A DNA stretch of 64,000 bases from Leptolyngbya sp. FACHB-321 (GCF_014695975.1 NZ_JACJPI010000064.1:1-64000); one strand, 5' to 3'. Shown: positions 42,899-53,232, counted from the first letter of the stretch. Program-made: numbers and translations. Notes: generated from the sequence alone by a model not told the origin.

Positions 42899-44344
42899 AT
42901 GTGTGGTCTTCATCATGCTGTGCCCCTTTTACAACGAGGTCGTGTGTCTTTAACTTCCCTGCCGTCTGAAGATAACTTAGCTGCACCAGTGGAGCCTTGG
43001 CAGCAAGGACAGGTCGTTGACGTGACCATTACTGACCTGAGCGATAGCGGTGATGGTGTCGGTCGATCGCATGAGCGCGTGGTTTTTGTGCCCGACACAG
43101 TGACAGGCGATCAGGTGCGCGTACGACTGTTGCGCGTCAAGCCCCAGTATGCTCATGGCAAGCTGCTAGAGGTGCTGGAACCCTCGCCTCATCGCATTCG
43201 CGCTCGCTGCATCGTGGCAGACAAGTGTGGCGGCTGCCAGTGGCAGCACGTTGATTACCCCTACCAACTTGCTGCCAAACACAATCAGGTTGTGCAGACA
43301 TTAGAACGCATTGGTAAGTTTAGCCAACCGTTAGTCTCTCCCATTCTGGCAGCAGAGGCAGATTTGGGCTATCGCAACAAGGCGACTTACCCACTGGCGC
43401 GATCGCAAGCGGGACAAATTCAGGCAGGCTATTACCAGAAAGGCAGTCATCACATTGTTAACCTCAACCAGTGCCCGATTCAGGATGCCCGGCTGAATCC
43501 CCTTCTAGCAGAGGTAAAGCAAGATCTGTACGATCGCGGCTGGGGCATTTATGACGAAAAACTCCATCGGGGCAAGGTGCGCCATCTAGCACTCCGCATT
43601 GGACGACGTACAGGCGAAATGCTGCTGACGCTGGTGGTGAAAGACAAGAACCTATCAGGACTTGAGGAACAGGCAGAGGCATGGCTGGCACGCTATTCCA
43701 AGCTTGCAGGTGTGTCGCTGAACGTAAACCCCGATCGCACCAATGCCATCTTTGGGCGCGAGACTGTTTGCGTTGCCGGGCAACCCTACCTGCACGAAAC
43801 CTTTGCGGGGTTGACCTTTCAACTGCGACCCGACACCTTCTTCCAGATCCACACCGAGCAGGCAGAAGCGTTACTGCAAACGATCATCGACGAGTTGCAA
43901 CTGCAAGGGCATGAGCTGTTGCTGGATGCCTACTGTGGTATCGGGACATTTACCCTGCCGCTAGCAGCACGAGTTCGGCAGGCGATTGGGCTAGAGGTGC
44001 AGCCCGAAGCGGTTGAGCAAGCCAGACTTAGCGCCAGCTTGAACCAGTTAGAGAATGTCACCTTTATCGAAGGAGCCGTGGAAACGCTGCTGCCTCAATT
44101 GGATGCAAAACCTGATATTGTGCTGCTTGATCCGCCCCGCCGAGGCTGTGATGCTGCGGTGATTGAAGCACTTACTCAGTTGGCACCCGATCGCATCGTC
44201 TATATCAGTTGCAATCCTGCTACGCTTGCTCGTGACCTAAAACTACTCTGCCAGGACAACCAATATCGGTTAGCGCGAGTGCAGCCCGTTGATTTCTTTC
44301 CTCAAACGCCCCATGTTGAGTGCGTCGCCTTTTTGGTACGGTAA
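42899..44344 (+). CDS. RlmD/TrmA-type RNA (uracil-5-)-methyltransferase
   Basis: A 481-residue SAM-dependent RNA methyltransferase. The N-terminal TRAM domain (VDVTITDLSDSGDGVGRSHERVVFVPDTVTGDQV) precedes the iron-sulfur cluster cysteines (RCIVADKCGGCQWQHV and ... LNQCPIQD). The Rossmann part has LLDAYCGIGTFTLPLA. The catalytic region has DPPRRGCDAAVIEAL and IVYISCNPATLARDL with the nucleophilic Cys. The best match is 23S rRNA m5U methyltransferase RlmD; RlmC/RlmCD specificity cannot be separated here. Start is ATG 42899, though a later GTG near 42944 is also possible. It is followed by lpxD after 33 bases. Confidence 0.9.
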   Translation: MCGLHHAVPLLQRGRVSLTSLPSEDNLAAPVEPWQQGQVVDVTITDLSDSGDGVGRSHERVVFVPDTVTGDQVRVRLLRVKPQYAHGKLLEVLEPSPHRIRARCIVADKCGGCQWQHVDYPYQLAAKHNQVVQTLERIGKFSQPLVSPILAAEADLGYRNKATYPLARSQAGQIQAGYYQKGSHHIVNLNQCPIQDARLNPLLAEVKQDLYDRGWGIYDEKLHRGKVRHLALRIGRRTGEMLLTLVVKDKNLSGLEEQAEAWLARYSKLAGVSLNVNPDRTNAIFGRETVCVAGQPYLHETFAGLTFQLRPDTFFQIHTEQAEALLQTIIDELQLQGHELLLDAYCGIGTFTLPLAARVRQAIGLEVQPEAVEQARLSASLNQLENVTFIEGAVETLLPQLDAKPDIVLLDPPRRGCDAAVIEALTQLAPDRIVYISCNPATLARDLKLLCQDNQYRLARVQPVDFFPQTPHVECVAFLVR

Positions 44345-44377
44345 GGGCGGTGGAGCGTGATGACGAGCGGGGGAAGG

Positions 44378-45436
44378 ATGAAAATTAGTGAACTGATCGA
44401 GAAACTGAGTGCCATCAGCGGTCAGCCGTTGCAATCGGCAGTCAGTGAAGATGCGGAGCTGACGGGTGTTGCTGCGGTCGATGACGCGATCACAGGGCAA
44501 ATTAGTTACATCGAAGGCGCAAAGTTTGCAGCACAGATCAAAACGACGGCTGCCAGTGCGCTCATTTTGCCCAAAGATGCAGCACTCCAGGCAGCAGCCA
44601 GTGATCGTAACATTGCCTGGATCGAAGCACCCGAACCACGGCTGATGTTTGCTCAGGCGATCGCGCTGTTTTACCAACCGTTTCGTCTTGCGCCATCAAT
44701 TCACCCTAGCGCTGTGATTGATCCGTCAGTGCAACTGGGAGCGGATGTGGCGATCGGCGCTCATGTTGTGCTTCAGCCAGGCGTACGCGTTGGCGATCGA
44801 GTCTGCATTCACCCTAATGTGGTGGTCTATCCAGAGTCACAGCTTGGCGATCGTACGGTTCTCCATGCCAACTGTGTGATTCACGAACGTACCCAGATTG
44901 GTGCAGACTGTGTGATTCATGCGGGTGCAGTCATTGGCTCTGAGGGCTTTGGCTTCGTGCCGACTCGTGATGGCTGGTACAAAATGGAGCAGTCGGGCTA
45001 CGTGGTTTTAGAAGATGGCGTAGAAGTTGGCTGCAACTCTACCGTCGATCGTCCGGCAGTCGGCGAAACCCGCATTGGACGCAGTACTAAACTGGATAAT
45101 TTGGTGCATATTGGTCATGGTTGCCAGATTGGGCAAGCGTGCGCGATCGCCGCTCAGGTGGGTCTAGCAGGAGGGGTAGAAGTTGGCGATCGCGCAATTC
45201 TAGCTGGGCAAGTTGGCGCTGCAAACAACGCAAAGATTGGCGCAGGCGCGATCGCAACGTCCAAGACAGGCGTACATGGCACCGTTGATGCAGGGCAAGT
45301 CGTCTCTGGTTACCCCGCTGTTGATCACAAAATTTATCTTAAGTCTTCTGCCATCTACAGTCGCTTGCCGGAAATGTATCAGACTTTAAAGCGGTTGCAG
45401 CGACGGTTGGAAGGGGACGATCGTCCGAAGTCATAA
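44378..45436 (+). CDS. lpxD: UDP-3-O-(acyl)glucosamine N-acyltransferase
   Basis: LpxD adds the second acyl chain in lipid A synthesis. The N-terminal uridine-binding domain (MKISELIEKLSAISGQ ... VDDAITGQISYIEGAKFA) is followed by a left-handed beta helix of hexapeptide repeats (HPSAVIDPSVQLGADVAIGAHV and further). GSEGFGFVPTRDGWYKMEQSG and VDRPAVGETRIGRSTKLDNLVHIGHGCQIG contain the catalytic His. ATG 44378 has a GGGAAGG ribosome site and is preferred over an in-frame ATG at 44357. It probably shares a transcript with the upstream methyltransferase. Confidence 0.94.
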   Translation: MKISELIEKLSAISGQPLQSAVSEDAELTGVAAVDDAITGQISYIEGAKFAAQIKTTAASALILPKDAALQAAASDRNIAWIEAPEPRLMFAQAIALFYQPFRLAPSIHPSAVIDPSVQLGADVAIGAHVVLQPGVRVGDRVCIHPNVVVYPESQLGDRTVLHANCVIHERTQIGADCVIHAGAVIGSEGFGFVPTRDGWYKMEQSGYVVLEDGVEVGCNSTVDRPAVGETRIGRSTKLDNLVHIGHGCQIGQACAIAAQVGLAGGVEVGDRAILAGQVGAANNAKIGAGAIATSKTGVHGTVDAGQVVSGYPAVDHKIYLKSSAIYSRLPEMYQTLKRLQRRLEGDDRPKS

Positions 45437-45691
45437 GACGCCCCTTGTAGAAGCAAACCATGCAAAGCTCAAGAGCATGAGATGACCCAATCGAGCGCTA
45501 GCCATTAAGACTTACCACAGTCGAGCGTCATTCCATGTGACTAAGAACAGTTCACTGCCCTCTGTTCATCGCCCAGCACAGGCACTGGATAGCAAATATT
45601 TCTCTAGCGAAGGTAACATCGCTCACTTTTATCTTTCCGGCTGGAGAAAGAGATAAAGTACATCCTTAGCTCTGTCCCTCCTACTGTTTAG

Positions 45692-46648
45692 CTAGCGCCT
45701 GCTAACACCACTCAGCTTCAAAACATCCATAAACGTAGCGCAGTAGGTCGGCAACCCAAACGTTTCTGGACTAACGACATGGCGATGGGTGAAGTGCCGA
45801 TAATGCATGGAGAAACGATCCCAGTCTGCCATCTTGATGCGGAAGAGGGCAATGAAGAGGTTTGCCAGCTTCGGTGTAAGAGGAATGCGAAAGTAAAGGC
45901 GCTTGTTAAGGTAAAGGCAGGTTTCTTCGATCGCCTGATTCACTGTCACCATTTGATTGCCCAACACAAGCTGGCGACGTTCGCCCTCAGCAGGCGGATG
46001 ATCAATTAAATGACGCACGATCTGGGCAATATCTTTGCCGTGGATAAAGTGAAAACTACCCTCTGCTTTCAGGAATCGCAGTAGCCACGCCCAGTTAGCA
46101 ACCTGTACAACGCCAGACGAAACGTGTGATTGCGGTTTGTTAGCATCACCACCTAGCAGGAGCGTCGGAAACAATGTGGTAATACGGGGTGCAATTTTGA
46201 GTTTAGGAAACTGTTGAAAGCAGGCGTACTTAGAGCGGATATAGTCTGTGCCAATGCTCTCCGCTTCTTTAAGCGGTTGATTGTTGCGATCGAGAATGCT
46301 GGCAGTCGCAAAATAGATTGCTTGCTGACACACCTCTGGGTCAAGCAGGCTCAGAAGGCGAAGCGTTTTCACCACATTGGTTTCGTAAACCTCTTGCGCC
46401 CCTCCCCACGCAGTCGCAATCAGCACAGCGCAGTCGATCGTCTTCAGCAAGTCGCTGAACTGCTCAATATCGCGCAAATCTGCCTGTAAAATGTTGATAC
46501 CAGGGCGAGCGCGATAGTCAAACTTCAGCTTCTCTGGATTTCGCACCAGCAAAAAAAGCTCGTGGTTAGTTTCCTGAATCAGAGCTTCAACTACATAGTG
46601 ACCAATACAGCCACTTGCACCAGTCACAAAAATCCGCTTAAGCGTCAT
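45692..46648 (-). CDS. NAD(P)-dependent epimerase/dehydratase (extended SDR)
   Basis: A 318-residue extended short-chain dehydrogenase. Rossmann motif FVTGASGCIGHYVVEALI near the N-terminus, then LQADLRD and a region ATAWGGAQEVYETNVVKTLRLL where other SDRs have NVxGT. The active-site YxxxK is preserved (DYIRSKYACFQQ). Sugar or steroid-like substrate unknown. It is five bases downstream of hemE, so the two are almost certainly cotranscribed, a common arrangement in cyanobacteria. Confidence 0.82.
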   Translation of the reverse strand: MTLKRIFVTGASGCIGHYVVEALIQETNHELFLLVRNPEKLKFDYRARPGINILQADLRDIEQFSDLLKTIDCAVLIATAWGGAQEVYETNVVKTLRLLSLLDPEVCQQAIYFATASILDRNNQPLKEAESIGTDYIRSKYACFQQFPKLKIAPRITTLFPTLLLGGDANKPQSHVSSGVVQVANWAWLLRFLKAEGSFHFIHGKDIAQIVRHLIDHPPAEGERRQLVLGNQMVTVNQAIEETCLYLNKRLYFRIPLTPKLANLFIALFRIKMADWDRFSMHYRHFTHRHVVSPETFGLPTYCATFMDVLKLSGVSRR

Positions 46649-46653
46649 CGGGG

Positions 46654-47718
46654 TTAAGCATGAACGGCTAACAATTGATCAGCCTGTTTGCCAATTTCAA
46701 AGAAGAAGGCAGCATTTTCTTCAGGCGTGTTCGGTAGAATACCATGCCCTAGATTCAGGATGTGCTTTCTATTGCCAGCTTTACGGATTGTGTCAAGAAT
46801 ACGATCGCGGATAAAGTCCTTGGAGCCAAAGAGAACACCCGGATCAAGGTTGCCCTGCACAATCATTTCTTTGCCTAATCTAGTCCGCGCATCTGCCATG
46901 TCCACCGTCCAATCAACGGTTAAAATGTCGGCTCCAGACTGCGCCATGCGCTCTAGCAGTCCGCCGCTCTCACTCACCAACAAAATCAGTGGCGTGTCAG
47001 GATGGGTTTCCTTAATCTGGCGAAAGACTTGCTGTTGATAGGGTAGCGCAAAGGTTTCGTAATCTTGAGGACTCAACTGCCCTGCCCACGAGTCAAACAT
47101 TTGCACAACTTGTGCGCCACAGTCGATTTGGTAGCGGGCATAAACGGCGATCGCATCCGCTAATTTTGCCAGCAGTTGATGCAGAACCGTTGGGTTGGAA
47201 AACGCCATGTGCTTGATGATGGAGTAGGTTTTCGACCCTTTCCCCTCAACGGCATAGGCTGCCAGCGTCCAAGGCGCACCCACAAAGCCCAAGACGGTAG
47301 ACTGGTTGCCTACTTCTGCCCGTAGCGCTTGCAAAATTGGCTTAATGAAGGGTAAGGAGGCTTCCGGTTCCAATGCGTGCAGTGCGTTAATCTGTGCTTC
47401 GGTACGAATGGGGTCAGCAATGATTGGACCTTTGCCTTCAGCAATATCCATCTCGATGCCCAGACCAGGTAGAGGAGTTACGATGTCTGAAAACAAAATA
47501 ACACCATCGGGACGAAAGGCTCTCCAAGGCTGCAACGAAATCTCGATCGCGACTTCGGGAATTTCTGAGCGCTCGCGAAAGGATGGATACTTCTCTCGCA
47601 GGTCCCGATAGGCTTTCATGTAACGTCCTGCTTGCCGCATCATCCACACAGGCGGGCGGTCTAACGCTTCGCCGCGAGCTGCTCGCAGCAAGTAGGGAAC
47701 CTCGGTTAACCCGGTCAT
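46654..47718 (-). CDS. hemE: Uroporphyrinogen decarboxylase
   Basis: HemE decarboxylates the four acetate side chains of uroporphyrinogen III in heme and chlorophyll synthesis. The N-terminal signature [20 protein letters not shown] is intact, with [32 protein letters not shown] and [22 protein letters not shown], and the C-terminal [19 protein letters not shown]. At 354 residues it is full-length. It starts at ATG 47718. Operon with the downstream SDR gene. Confidence 0.97.
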   Translation of the reverse strand: MTGLTEVPYLLRAARGEALDRPPVWMMRQAGRYMKAYRDLREKYPSFRERSEIPEVAIEISLQPWRAFRPDGVILFSDIVTPLPGLGIEMDIAEGKGPIIADPIRTEAQINALHALEPEASLPFIKPILQALRAEVGNQSTVLGFVGAPWTLAAYAVEGKGSKTYSIIKHMAFSNPTVLHQLLAKLADAIAVYARYQIDCGAQVVQMFDSWAGQLSPQDYETFALPYQQQVFRQIKETHPDTPLILLVSESGGLLERMAQSGADILTVDWTVDMADARTRLGKEMIVQGNLDPGVLFGSKDFIRDRILDTIRKAGNRKHILNLGHGILPNTPEENAAFFFEIGKQADQLLAVHA

Positions 47719-47930
47719 TTAAGCTTGTCCTAGCACTTTAGTTGCATTCGTTAGCTTATCATCCTGAGAACACCGTTTGGACGATCGTTCCGAGTTCTTA
47801 GTATGAAGTCGTCACAAGACATAGAATGAGCAAAAAGTACGACGGCTCAACGAGTGCTTTAGCAAATTAATCAGTAGGCACGATCGAGCATAACGCGACA
47901 GAGTTTGTTAATATGTTTTACTGATGGTGT

Positions 47931-48003
47931 GCTGGTGTAGCTCAGTTGGTAGAGCAGCTGATTTGTAATCAGCCGGTCGCAAGTTCGAGTCTTGTCACCA
48001 GCT
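47931..48003 (+). tRNA. tRNA-Thr (anticodon TGT)
   Basis: The acceptor stem GCTGGTG pairs with CACCAGC, the D arm is GCTCAGTTGGTAGAGC, and the anticodon arm CTGATTTGTAATCAG has the TGT anticodon. The T arm contains GTTCGAGTC. CCA is not encoded. No variable-arm extension. The typical 73-base length and cyanobacterial tRNA-Thr sequence support the call. Confidence 0.96.
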
Positions 48004-48062
48004 TATTGATCAACATGTTTATACGTCGAAAGATCGTAATTCACAGCTTACTGCTGCTATTA

Positions 48063-48095
48063 GTGCAATGAGGCATCCCGTGGTCCCTCATTGCA
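48063..48095. terminator. Hairpin downstream of tRNA-Thr
   Basis: GTGCAATGAGG and CCTCATTGCAC form an 11-bp perfect stem around a 12-base loop, 60 bases after the tRNA. No U-tract follows, so a terminator or processing role is only suggested. Confidence 0.4.
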
Positions 48096-48506
48096 CCAAA
48101 TGTTGTAGCCAAACGCAAGTGGAGCAATGAAACGCTGGTTTAAGCGGTCTGCCACCCTTATATAAGTTATTCTCCAGCTCTAGTGACTGAAGCTGAAGCA
48201 TAGATTTGACTTATAGCCCAGGTAGAGACAACTAACGGACGATCGCTAATTTCTCCCTCAATGACCTTCAATTCTTAGTTAGCACAAAGCTCTGTCAAAC
48301 GGTGGGAAGCCCATATACATTCTCTATCGTAAGAGATGCCTGGTGCATTGCCTGACCCCTCTATGGAAAGACGCAAGCTTCTAACAACTCGCACTAAGCT
48401 CAAAGAGTGGACTGAAAAGTCCAAGCAAGATGTTCATTTACTGCTGACCCTTGTACGCTTAACAGCTACGGGGTCAGCGTTCCTGATGCTATACCTAGCT
48501 AAACAA

Positions 48507-48530
48507 AAGCCCCTGCTTATGCAGGGGCTT
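48507..48530 (-). terminator. Rho-independent terminator of the GlsB-like gene
   Basis: On minus, AAGCCCCTGC-ATAA-GCAGGGGCTT is followed by TTGTTT: a 10-bp GC-rich stem with a four-base loop and a U-rich tail, 39 bases after the stop of the gene at 48569. Confidence 0.85.
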
Positions 48531-48568
48531 CACCATTAGAGATTGAAAGTGATTCAAGAACTAAGCAA

Positions 48569-48844
48569 TTAGTAGGAAGCACTCCGACGGGTCACAGCAT
48601 AGTAGATGAACAGCGCTACAATCGCGCCCAGTACCGCTACTGCAATGCCACCAATGCTCAACCCAGCTGATGTTAACGCCAGTGTTCCAGTGGTCAAGAA
48701 GCTGAAAAGACTACCACCGACGAACGCACCAACAATACCCAGAATCATGGTGCCCAAGATGCCGCCACCCTGATGCCCAGGGAAAAGAGCCTTTGCGATT
48801 GCGCCTGCAATTAAACCTAAAACGATCCAAGCCAAGATATTCAT
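48569..48844 (-). CDS. GlsB/YeaQ/YmgE-family stress-response membrane protein
   Basis: A 91-residue protein with three glycine-rich transmembrane helices. ILAWIVLGLIAGAIAKALFPG and GGGILGTMILGIVGAFVGGSLF are the family signature (also called transglycosylase-associated). In other bacteria these proteins accumulate in stress; molecular role unknown. It is monocistronic with a clear terminator. Confidence 0.88.
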   Translation of the reverse strand: MNILAWIVLGLIAGAIAKALFPGHQGGGILGTMILGIVGAFVGGSLFSFLTTGTLALTSAGLSIGGIAVAVLGAIVALFIYYAVTRRSASY

Positions 48845-49036
48845 GATGTCAACTCCAGTTGAATAGTGGTCTGAAAAACCTTTGTCATGCTCTTAAGTTA
48901 ACAGGTGCCCTACAGTAGCTGTCCCTATCTAGAGCAGGATTCTATATCAAGCGGAAGGAAGAGAAATAGTCTCTAAAACCTCTGCCCTGAGTTGCAAGGA
49001 GAACAAATAAGGGTTGCTGTTAGTTGCCAGCTGTGT

Positions 49037-49534
49037 TTAAAGTGGTAAATCGAGATTTAAATCAAGTAAAAACAAGGTTAGTAAGCCTTCTGGCTCTGGA
49101 ATAAGGGCAACATGACTAGCAATGCCCAGTGTATCGCTGTGACGGTAAGACTCTGGCAAGAGCCGCAGCGTTGGTAAGGGAATGTCGATCAAGGTCGGAA
49201 GTAATGTTACCGGGATGCCACGCAATTCATTAGCAGCATTGCGAACGACAACAAGATAGCCAGTTTGAGCTGTGTCCATGTTGCTAGTTTGAAACAAGTG
49301 TCGCTCTAAATCGAACACAGTTACTTCGCGATCGCCCACATGGGCAATGCCAACACTATTTAAGCCACTGCTGTGAACAGGTGTCTGCTTCAGAATCTTA
49401 TCAACCGATTCGATGCGAATTGCCAAATTGAGATGCCCAATTTTGCAGGCGATCGCTTTCAGGGTAGGCACTGCTACGGTTGTCTTTGCTTGCCGAATGT
49501 CAGTCGTAGACGCATTCACTGAATGATGATTCAT
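49037..49534 (-). CDS. CheW-domain protein (distal gene of the chemotaxis operon)
   Basis: A 165-residue CheW-like protein with the fold pattern IACKIGHLNLAIRIESVDKIL, GIAHVGDREVTVFDLERHL, GYLVVVRNAANELRGIPVTLLPTLIDIPLPTLRLLP. It lacks an MCP- or kinase-type second domain. It would couple receptor and kinase, or compete in that role. It lies 16 bases downstream of the CheA gene and is the last gene of the six-gene operon. ATG 49534. Confidence 0.75.
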   Translation of the reverse strand: MNHHSVNASTTDIRQAKTTVAVPTLKAIACKIGHLNLAIRIESVDKILKQTPVHSSGLNSVGIAHVGDREVTVFDLERHLFQTSNMDTAQTGYLVVVRNAANELRGIPVTLLPTLIDIPLPTLRLLPESYRHSDTLGIASHVALIPEPEGLLTLFLLDLNLDLPL

Positions 49535-49550
49535 GGTTAGTTCCTCTAAT

Positions 49551-52500
49551 TCACGTTGCTACAGCCATTGCAGGTTGCTCAACAGGCTTTAAGATCTGGG
49601 TGAGCATGGCAAGAAATTCACGCTCAATATAGGGCTTGGTTGTATAGGTGCTGGCTCCCAGGTGCATGGCTAACTGTCGATGTTTATCACTGCCACGAGA
49701 GGTCAACATAGCAACTGGGATGGCTGTAAGTGAGGCATCTTGACGGCGCTGAGTGAGAAATTCAAAGCCGTTCATGTTCGGCATTTCAATGTCGCAAATA
49801 ACTAGTTGAATGGTTGTATTTTGCTGAAGTTGCTCGATCGCCTCCCGACCATCGCGCGCTTGCAAAACCCGATAGCCTGCTTTCTGCAACGTCAACGCCA
49901 GGGTTTGGCGCAGTGCAATCGAGTCATCCACAATCAAAAGTGTGGGTGTTTTGGCTGAGACAAGAGCGGGCTTCGGCTCGGTAGCGCCTGTACGAGACGT
50001 TACTATGGGCAAAGCGGTAGACGACGGAGCAGGACTGGTCAATTGGGTGCTAGCGGTAATTTGACTAAACAAGGCAACACCGTCAATCACCGGAACCAGG
50101 CTTCCATCGCCTAAAATGGTGCAGCCGTAGATATAGCTTGGTGGTGCGATCGCGGCTCCAAAGGGTTTGATGACCAACTCTTGCTCTGTCACCAGGCGAT
50201 CGATTTCGAGCGCTAGCATTTGATCACCCTGACGCAGCAGGAGTAGCGGGGCTGCCCACGTCTCTGGTGTTGGCACAGCTACTAACGCTTGGCTAGGAAG
50301 GCTTTCGGGTAAAGGATAGGCGTAATCTAACAAACCAGATAAGGGTTGGACGGGCACGAGTTGATCACGCCAATGGAGAAACGATTGTCCATTGGACTGC
50401 TTAATTTGACCAGCTTTGGGAATCAAGATCTCTTCGATACTGTCGGATGGCAATGCTATGGCTGTTGACCCAACCAGACAAACCAGTAGCTTAGCGATCG
50501 TGAGCGTGAGTGGAATCCGCAGCGTAAACGTGGTTCCTTGTCCAGGCTCAGAAGCGACAGTGACAGTACCCTTAAGTGCTTGCAGTTGAGCACATACCAC
50601 ATTTAACCCAACGCCCCGACCGGATAAATCACTGACCTCGCTAGCAGTAGAAAAGCCTGGTTCAAAAAGCAAATTCAAAAGACGGTCATTGGACATACCA
50701 GCAGCTTGTTTTGCTGTGAAGTAGCCCATTGCGATCGCCTGCTGACGAATCTTTTCCAGGTTAATACCGCGTCCATCATCCCGCATCTCAATGATGGTTT
50801 GGCTTCCACGGTGGTACGCCCGAATCTCGATCCGACCTTGTTCTAGCTTGCCCTGTTGTAACCGTATTTCAGGCGGCTCAATACCATGATCAAATGCATT
50901 GCGGAGCAAGTGCAGTAAAGGATCTTGGAGTTTTTCTAGCACTGCCTTGTCAATTAAAACACCAGTACCACTTAGCTTTAGATTAGTTGGTTTGCCATGT
51001 TTGGTCGCTAAATCACGCAAGGTGCGTGGAAACCGATTGAGTACTTCGCTGAGAGGCAGCATTCTTGCCCACATCAGGTCATCACGTAGGTGATTAAGTT
51101 TCTGACGTTGCCCTTCTAACGTTTGATTGGATTGACCGCTCAACAGCACAATGTCACCAACCGTTTCTTCCAATTGGGCAATCTCTTCCAATGTGGCTTG
51201 CAGAAGTAGATGGAGGTCGCTGTAGCTATCGAGTTCAAGTGAATCAAAGTCTGCGGAATAAAACCCACGCTGTTGGCTGGTAGGCTGAGTGGTTAACTGT
51301 GCTATGCCGTTAGTCACGCCAGTTGTAATACCATTTCTCGCTTGAGAGCGACTCCAGGGGCTATGACGATCGGGCGCTATCAACATCTGATCGGATAGAT
51401 CGCGCAACTGAGTTCCCATAGACTGAAACTTGGCAAACCGACGCAACAATTCCTGAACCGCCGTTTGTAGCTGTTCGTTTTGCAGCGATAGCCCGTTACG
51501 GTTAATGGCAAGTTCACCAACGAGGTTATTCATCCGCTCCAGGCGATCGAGATTCACTCGTACAGAAAGCTGATTGACGGCTTCGGAAAGTACAACTGCC
51601 CCGGCTGCTGGCTTCTGATACTGCTTGTAATTCGCTGGAATCGAACTGGCGGCTGCTATCTCCGTCTTTACAGGACTAGCGGCAGGCGACATAGAGAGGG
51701 GTGGGATTGCCTCAACTGTTGGCAAGTGATCGAAGTCTTGTGTAATTGATTCCATCAAAGCTTGAACACGATCGCCTTTAGTCTGAGATATTGCCTCAGA
51801 TTCTGGTTGCAAATCTCCTACTACTGGTAGAACTGCATCAGCACTTTCACCAACTGCTAAATCACCAAAAATAGCATCAAGCGCGAGTACGGCAGCAAGT
51901 GGATCAGTTAAATGATTTGGCTCCGCTGGAGCGGAGGGTAGCTCGATTGGCGCGATCGCCTCATTTTCAAGCCCATGATTGACAAACATCTGCTCTATGA
52001 GCGCCGTGGGCATCACTGGGAGGTCTTTCCCATTCGGTGTGTCGACCTCAAGTTCATTGACATCGAAAGAGTCTAGAAAAGCGAATTCGGTTGCAGCCGG
52101 AGGATCACTCCACACGGCATCTAAGGTAGAGCCTGCTGTAAAGTCAACGTCAGGCTGGGTAACCGCTGTCTCGCCCCAAAGCTCATCCAGTATTGACAAA
52201 TTAGCAATGTCTTCTAGCCCAGCGTCTAAAGCGACATCATCTGAAACAAGGTTGAGGTCGTCAAGGACTGTAGGCAATGGATATGTTGAGATAGGAGCCG
52301 CGATCGCAAACTGGGTTAGGGCTGGGGATGGCGTTCCACCTTGAGTGCGATCGCCTGCCAAGACCTCTAGTTGGGCAACCTGAAAATCTGCCAATGCCAG
52401 TGGAGCAATGTCCAACGCTCGATCAGGATGGGCTGCTAGCGCTGCCAAAACGGTTGTAGCGATCGAGCCAAAGCCCGGTAGGGTTAATAGTTCTGCAATG

Positions 52501-53084
52501 CCTGCAAACACTTCTGCTTGGGCGTGAAGTTCGGCTGCCATCTCATTATTTTGACGACGAGCTAACACCCGTTTCATCCGTTCCATGCCCTCTGCCACAT
52601 CCACCTCAAAAATGGATGCAGCAATATCTACCCCCAACTCAATGGAGCTAGGTAAGTTGGCACTGGCTCCCAAAAAGTTGTGCAGTTGTGCTTCAAGCTG
52701 AGCAAAGACAGGCTCTGCAAGGGCGATCGTTTGTTCGGCATCAGGTTCTTCTCCCGTAGCAATGGCTTCTAACAGCGGCAGGCGGAGACAGTCATACGCT
52801 TGTAGTAAACCGCTTTCGAGTGCGTCATCAATCTCCAACTCATCGTGGTGTAACGCTTTGAAGATATCTTCAAGACGGTGAGCCACCATTTTGATCGTTT
52901 CCAGCTCAACACAGGAAGCACCCCCTTTGATGGAATGAGCAGCCCGCATCATGTTGTGTATCTTTGCTGTGCTGCGCTCTTGCCTGAGGGTTAGCAGTTC
53001 TGTTTCGATTACTTGCAGTAGCTCAGGCGCTTCCTGAATGAAAAACTGGTACGCCTGATCGCGAATATCAGAGTCGATCGCCAT
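49551..53084 (-). CDS. CheA-type hybrid histidine kinase with C-terminal receiver (PilL/PixL-like)
   Basis: A 1,177-residue kinase. The N-terminal Hpt domain has the phospho-accepting His in MRAAHSIKGGASCVELE. A long, low-similarity acidic linker follows. The dimer/kinase region has LERMNNLVGELAINRNGL, PLSEVLNRFPRTLRDLA and the ATPase motifs LLRNAFDHGIEPPEIR, DDGRGIN and DLSGRGVGLNVV. A CheW-like domain (LTIAKLLVCLVGSTAIALP) and a C-terminal REC domain (TLLIVDDSIALRQTL, VICDIEMPNMNGFE) complete it. ATG 53084 (MAIDSDIRDQAYQFF) is chosen; an in-frame extension to 53189 is serine/proline/arginine-rich repeat-like DNA. This is the twitching/phototaxis-type CheA of cyanobacteria. Confidence 0.92.
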   Translation of the reverse strand: MAIDSDIRDQAYQFFIQEAPELLQVIETELLTLRQERSTAKIHNMMRAAHSIKGGASCVELETIKMVAHRLEDIFKALHHDELEIDDALESGLLQAYDCLRLPLLEAIATGEEPDAEQTIALAEPVFAQLEAQLHNFLGASANLPSSIELGVDIAASIFEVDVAEGMERMKRVLARRQNNEMAAELHAQAEVFAGIAELLTLPGFGSIATTVLAALAAHPDRALDIAPLALADFQVAQLEVLAGDRTQGGTPSPALTQFAIAAPISTYPLPTVLDDLNLVSDDVALDAGLEDIANLSILDELWGETAVTQPDVDFTAGSTLDAVWSDPPAATEFAFLDSFDVNELEVDTPNGKDLPVMPTALIEQMFVNHGLENEAIAPIELPSAPAEPNHLTDPLAAVLALDAIFGDLAVGESADAVLPVVGDLQPESEAISQTKGDRVQALMESITQDFDHLPTVEAIPPLSMSPAASPVKTEIAAASSIPANYKQYQKPAAGAVVLSEAVNQLSVRVNLDRLERMNNLVGELAINRNGLSLQNEQLQTAVQELLRRFAKFQSMGTQLRDLSDQMLIAPDRHSPWSRSQARNGITTGVTNGIAQLTTQPTSQQRGFYSADFDSLELDSYSDLHLLLQATLEEIAQLEETVGDIVLLSGQSNQTLEGQRQKLNHLRDDLMWARMLPLSEVLNRFPRTLRDLATKHGKPTNLKLSGTGVLIDKAVLEKLQDPLLHLLRNAFDHGIEPPEIRLQQGKLEQGRIEIRAYHRGSQTIIEMRDDGRGINLEKIRQQAIAMGYFTAKQAAGMSNDRLLNLLFEPGFSTASEVSDLSGRGVGLNVVCAQLQALKGTVTVASEPGQGTTFTLRIPLTLTIAKLLVCLVGSTAIALPSDSIEEILIPKAGQIKQSNGQSFLHWRDQLVPVQPLSGLLDYAYPLPESLPSQALVAVPTPETWAAPLLLLRQGDQMLALEIDRLVTEQELVIKPFGAAIAPPSYIYGCTILGDGSLVPVIDGVALFSQITASTQLTSPAPSSTALPIVTSRTGATEPKPALVSAKTPTLLIVDDSIALRQTLALTLQKAGYRVLQARDGREAIEQLQQNTTIQLVICDIEMPNMNGFEFLTQRRQDASLTAIPVAMLTSRGSDKHRQLAMHLGASTYTTKPYIEREFLAMLTQILKPVEQPAMAVAT

Positions 53085-53232
53085 AATCTTGCGGGGGATG
53101 AAGGGAAGAACGGACTGGGAGTGGGGAGTAGGGAGTGGGCTTCGACGTGAGCGCTCAGCCGAACGGGAGTAGGGAAAGGGCGTAGACAATTCCTCAGTCT
53201 TTACGCCCTAAACTGTTTGGCAACTCAAGCCT

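Larger units (their letters stand above)
48004..48568. other. Intergenic region after tRNA-Thr
   Basis: About 565 bases. It contains a strong hairpin soon after the tRNA and the terminator of the GlsB-like gene (both listed separately). A frame at 48336-48539 on plus is interrupted by the terminator hairpin and is not considered a gene. No other element was seen. Confidence 0.5.

Noticed and set aside
48336-48539. 67-codon plus-strand ORF near the GlsB-like gene
   Set aside because: It runs through a strong rho-independent terminator stem of the opposite gene and has no ribosome site.
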